From Clostridium felsineum DSM 794 (GTDB lineage: Bacteria; Bacillota; Clostridia; Clostridiales; Clostridiaceae): a DNA stretch of 64,000 bases. The notes beneath the pieces are model-generated. The model was not told the DNA's origin. It did not search any database and saw only the letters and a list, made by a program, of their open reading frames with translations. This document shows positions 61,801 through 64,000 of the stretch, one piece after another; position 1 is the first letter of the stretch, and the number at the start of each line of letters is the position of its first letter. Position numbers and translations under genes: made by a program. The DNA lies in assembly GCF_002006355.2 (NCBI RefSeq), contig NZ_CP096980.1:1116001-1180000 (forward strand). The letters are read 5' to 3'.

Positions 61801-64000
61801 TTGCTGATACATACTGTAAAAATCGAGATATGGATAATCCATTGAGAATTGGTTCAGTAAAATCTAATATAGGACATTTGGAGCCTGCATCTGGAATAGC
61901 ATCTATTATAAAGGTATTGTTATCATTTAAAAATAAATTAATACCAGCTAATTTGAATTTTAATACTCCAAATCCTTATATTAATTGGAGTGAAATACCA
62001 ATTAAAGTGGTAAGTAAACCTTATGAATGGGAAAAAGATAATGATGTAAGAAGAGCAGCAGTAAGTGGATTTGGTTTTGGGGGCTCTAATGCACATGTTA
62101 TTTTAGAAGAATATAAACAACATATATTTAATGAAGAAGAAAATGAAACAGGGTTAAATTATGTTTTAAAAATCTCTGCAAAAAATGAAAAATCTTTGAG
62201 TCAGTATATTTTGAAATATATCAGTCGTATAGAAAATTCTAATGAAAAGGAATTTACTGACATAATATATTCTGCTAATAGGGGAAGGGCTGATTTTGAA
62301 TATAGATTTGCAGTAGTTGGAAAATCAAAGGAAGAGATTTTATACAAACTTAAATCGTATTATGATGGTTCAGAACCAGAAGATGTTTTTTGTAATATGA
62401 ACCATAGAGACTTGTTTAAAAAGAATAGGAAACTTGTATTCATGTTCACTGGTCAAGGTTCACAATATATAAATATGGGAAAGACAATTTTTGATTCAAA
62501 TAAAATATTTAGGGATGCTATGATTTTGTGTGACAAATTATTTAAGCCATATATACTTAAATCGGTTGTGGATTTATTATATAGTGACAAAGCCAGTAAT
62601 GAGATAATTGAAAAAACTGTATATGCTCAACCACTGATATTTTCTATTGAATATTCACTTTATATTATGTGGAGTAATTATGGAGTTATACCTGAAATTG
62701 TAATGGGACACAGTATAGGTGAGTATGTAGCGGCTGTAGTTGCAAGTATTATGAGTTTAGAAGATGCAGTTAAACTTGTTTCTATAAGAGGACGTCTTAT
62801 GTATTCAGCTCCAGGTAGTGGATCAATGGGAACAATATTCGCGGATGAATTGACTGTAAGTGAAATGATAAATGAATATGATGGTTATGTTTCAATTGCA
62901 GCACATAATTCTAAAGGAATTTGTGTAATATCAGGTGATAGTGATACAGTTGATAAAGTTTTACAAGAGGCTAAGGGGAGAGGAATTCGTGTAAGTAAAT
63001 TAAAGGTTTCACATGGTTTTCATTCAAAACTAATGGAACCGATAATGGATGATTTTAAGGCTATTGCAAAGGAAGTTAATTTTTCAAAATCCAAGATTAA
63101 ATTTGTTTCAGCACTTTATGGTGAGCAAATTGATGAAGAAAAAGTTCTTGATGCAGATTATTGGACAAGCCATATAAGAGAAAAAGTGGATTTTTACAAA
63201 GCTGTTTCAAGCATAAATACTAATGAAAATTATGTTTACTTGGAAGTAGGGTCGACTAGAGTTTTATCTGCATTATGCACGTTGATACTTGGTGAAAGTA
63301 AAATTGTTTTGGGAACATTAAACTTAAAAAAAGAAGATGCTATTCAAGTAGCAGAGACTATAGCAATGCTTTATATTGCAGGAGTAAATATAAACTGGGA
63401 TAATGTAGAGTTCTTTGGAAAAACGTCATGGAATAAGGTATCGTTACCTAATTATCCATATGATAAAAGTGTATTTTGGAAGGAGCTGCATTATGATAGA
63501 AAAACTCCTGAGAGTATCCCAATTATTGGTGTTAATAAACTATTAGGTCAAAAGATTCAATCACCTCTTATGGAAAATTCAGTTGTATTCCAACGTAAAT
63601 TCAAAGCAGATGAACCATATTTTATGAAGGAACATATTATTTTTGATACGCCTATTTCACCGGCAGCAGCACATATTTCAATGCTATTATCTGCTGTTAA
63701 AGAATTTAAAAATCCTGCAAGCTGCGTAATTAAATCAGTTGAATTGAGGGTACCTTTAGCAGTAAATAAAGGTGAAGAAAGATTGGTTCAAATATGCCTT
63801 CAAGAAGTAGAAGACAGGAAAATGAAATTTAAAGTAGTTAGTAGAGATGAACAAGTATCAGATTCAAATTGGTTATTGCATGCTCAGGGAGAGGTAATAA
63901 CATCAGATGAATTCTTTTATAGTGATGTTAATGTAAATATTGAAGAATTTAAAGCTAAAAAAGAGGATAGCGTAATACCTGAAAATGGTATATATAAGAT
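58806..64000 (+). CDS. Modular polyketide synthase, 5' part (ligase-ACP-KS-AT-DH...)
   Basis: At least 1731 residues; the frame is open to the end of the window. Domains: AMP-forming acyl ligase (1-570; SSGSTGTPKG about 160, YGLAEST), ACP (about 580-650; S614 in YGIVSI), ketosynthase (677-1105; C849 in VDTACSS, H984, H1024), acyltransferase (about 1190-1500; S1303 in GHSIGEY, HGFH at 1403-1406, a malonyl-type motif) and dehydratase (from about 1570; H1610). The ligase-ACP start suggests that a free carboxylic acid is activated as starter. Type I, cis-AT. A GTGAGTGA stretch before the ATG is a poor ribosome site. It follows etfA by 45 bases. The rest of the assembly line lies beyond the window. 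Confidence 0.92.
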   Translation, partial: MENNNLLSALKESAKKNNGLTIIKDKNEEHYISYRDLMIKSLAISNVMKSYGVMKGSEVLINCKNLEQYIYAFWACIIGGFIAIPIDSTINSKNNDIDKILDNLNSPYLLYDFVEGDILPNSPKNKKINILKLEYENLEKAEHKLDMISSLPKDIVYIQFSSGSTGTPKGVVLTNSNIISNIKSIIDHYEMSSKDTILTWQPLTHCYGLIIFHLLPIVLGINQYLISTETFMKNPLLWMEKVNEYRITRIGTIPFAIMHFMNLYEKSNITFNWDLSCVKSITVGGEQVNVKIINKFKDMLKVHKLSPYAVVPIYGLAESTTMVSSGSVNSKPKAYKLLNNELDIGTKVDCYVSNNNDEVTFLEMGKVISSVELRITDDTNNELPEKTLGYVVVRGESVTKGYYNNIQLTKKVFKEGLWLYTGDVGFIVDGDLVIVGREKELVVSNGKKYSCINIENILNKNISSDIVKQIVISNGMDSEGNSEVVIAFVETMFKLDNAIEIKKFISIARKIKKLIYDVNGLIIYEVIPMESIPKTYSGKVRRRKLTNMFNQGRYNYIIEQIHNNLNNKLPTQFHQSDNLTREKMLLIIVERLETMFKIKVTDYKLTFQDYGIVSINIPIFLQEIEAKLNITIEVSTVFNYPSIDQFVDYIYSIKNIKYIEKERSEVGDNEKIQNDKIAIIGMSCRFPGGANDIDKFWKMMVDGVDGIVDVPETRWDLKKYYDKDENAPGKMYCKKAGFLNVPINEFDALFFNISPKEAMATDPQQRLLLELTWEAFENACLDITKYNGSDTGVYLGISSNEYLMSHLYSGDLSEVDAYSLTGIGFSVACGRISYTFGFEGPSFAVDTACSSALTALHLACKAIKNSETKMAVVAGVNLLVSPSNSVGFTKLHATSPDGHSKSFDASADGYGRGEGGGVILIKRLSDAIRDKDNILGVIDATGINQDGKSNGLTAPNGVSQANLIRSTLKEANLSGQDIDYVEMHGTGTKLGDPIEVNAVADTYCKNRDMDNPLRIGSVKSNIGHLEPASGIASIIKVLLSFKNKLIPANLNFNTPNPYINWSEIPIKVVSKPYEWEKDNDVRRAAVSGFGFGGSNAHVILEEYKQHIFNEEENETGLNYVLKISAKNEKSLSQYILKYISRIENSNEKEFTDIIYSANRGRADFEYRFAVVGKSKEEILYKLKSYYDGSEPEDVFCNMNHRDLFKKNRKLVFMFTGQGSQYINMGKTIFDSNKIFRDAMILCDKLFKPYILKSVVDLLYSDKASNEIIEKTVYAQPLIFSIEYSLYIMWSNYGVIPEIVMGHSIGEYVAAVVASIMSLEDAVKLVSIRGRLMYSAPGSGSMGTIFADELTVSEMINEYDGYVSIAAHNSKGICVISGDSDTVDKVLQEAKGRGIRVSKLKVSHGFHSKLMEPIMDDFKAIAKEVNFSKSKIKFVSALYGEQIDEEKVLDADYWTSHIREKVDFYKAVSSINTNENYVYLEVGSTRVLSALCTLILGESKIVLGTLNLKKEDAIQVAETIAMLYIAGVNINWDNVEFFGKTSWNKVSLPNYPYDKSVFWKELHYDRKTPESIPIIGVNKLLGQKIQSPLMENSVVFQRKFKADEPYFMKEHIIFDTPISPAAAHISMLLSAVKEFKNPASCVIKSVELRVPLAVNKGEERLVQICLQEVEDRKMKFKVVSRDEQVSDSNWLLHAQGEVITSDEFFYSDVNVNIEEFKAKKEDSVIPENGIYK

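Overview
The window is from a low-GC Gram-positive anaerobe, almost certainly a Clostridium close to, but not identical with, C. acetobutylicum. The grounds are the strongly AT-rich DNA, AGGAGG-type ribosome sites, ChW-repeat secreted proteins (a speciality of C. acetobutylicum and relatives), a GH25 lysozyme that from memory closely resembles the C. acetobutylicum autolytic lysozyme, and diaminopimelate-type MurE. The species is an inference.

Layout. 0-14.7 kb is ordinary chromosome: the 3' half of an FMN riboswitch with its terminator in front of ribU; a minus-strand tsaE-tsaB-rimI operon; a tandem HD-GYP protein; a metal-binding-type lipoprotein; a glycerate locus (GntP permease, glycerate kinase, CdaR-type regulator); an aminotransferase; a Bax-inhibitor-1 protein; acylphosphatase; NUDIX hydrolase; methyltransferase; a TetR regulator with a clear palindromic operator followed by an iron-sulfur flavoprotein; and a DUF188 protein. 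14.9-20.4 kb is a secreted/cell-wall region: two six-repeat ChW proteins flanking an Ig-like secreted protein, then a convergent GH25 lysozyme whose leader looks like a transcription attenuator with a pseudoknot.

20.6-29.7 kb is a defence island, more AT-rich than its surroundings: a RADAR system (RdrA P-loop ATPase and RdrB adenosine deaminase, overlapping genes), a SLATT-like membrane accessory gene broken by a one-base frameshift, and a PLD-nuclease/SF2-helicase. 30.5-41.7 kb is a polymorphic toxin array for type VII secretion. One full LXG toxin (non-specific DNase) with its YezG immunity gene is followed by degenerate LXG copies that carry different toxin tips (deaminase, an unidentified tip, HNH-type), each followed by a different immunity gene (SUKH-3, DUF2247, SUFU, Imm6-like) and usually by its own terminator. 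This looks like a store of spare toxin-immunity cassettes.

41.9-51.3 kb returns to chromosomal genes: polysaccharide deacetylase, TPR lipoprotein, chemotaxis receptor, MurE, AraC regulator, M28-type peptidase, small lipoprotein and tRNA-Trp. 51.4-64 kb is the left part of a polyketide gene cluster: an ABC exporter, a complete set for making a hydroxymalonyl-ACP-type extender unit from a glycolytic C3 acid (3-hydroxyacyl-CoA dehydrogenase, ACP, FkbH-like protein, acyl-CoA dehydrogenase), an EtfAB pair that probably takes electrons from that dehydrogenase, and a large PKS (ligase-ACP-KS-AT-DH...) that runs off the window. The RADAR island, the LXG cassette array, the PKS extender-unit operon and the lysozyme leader are the most interesting parts.
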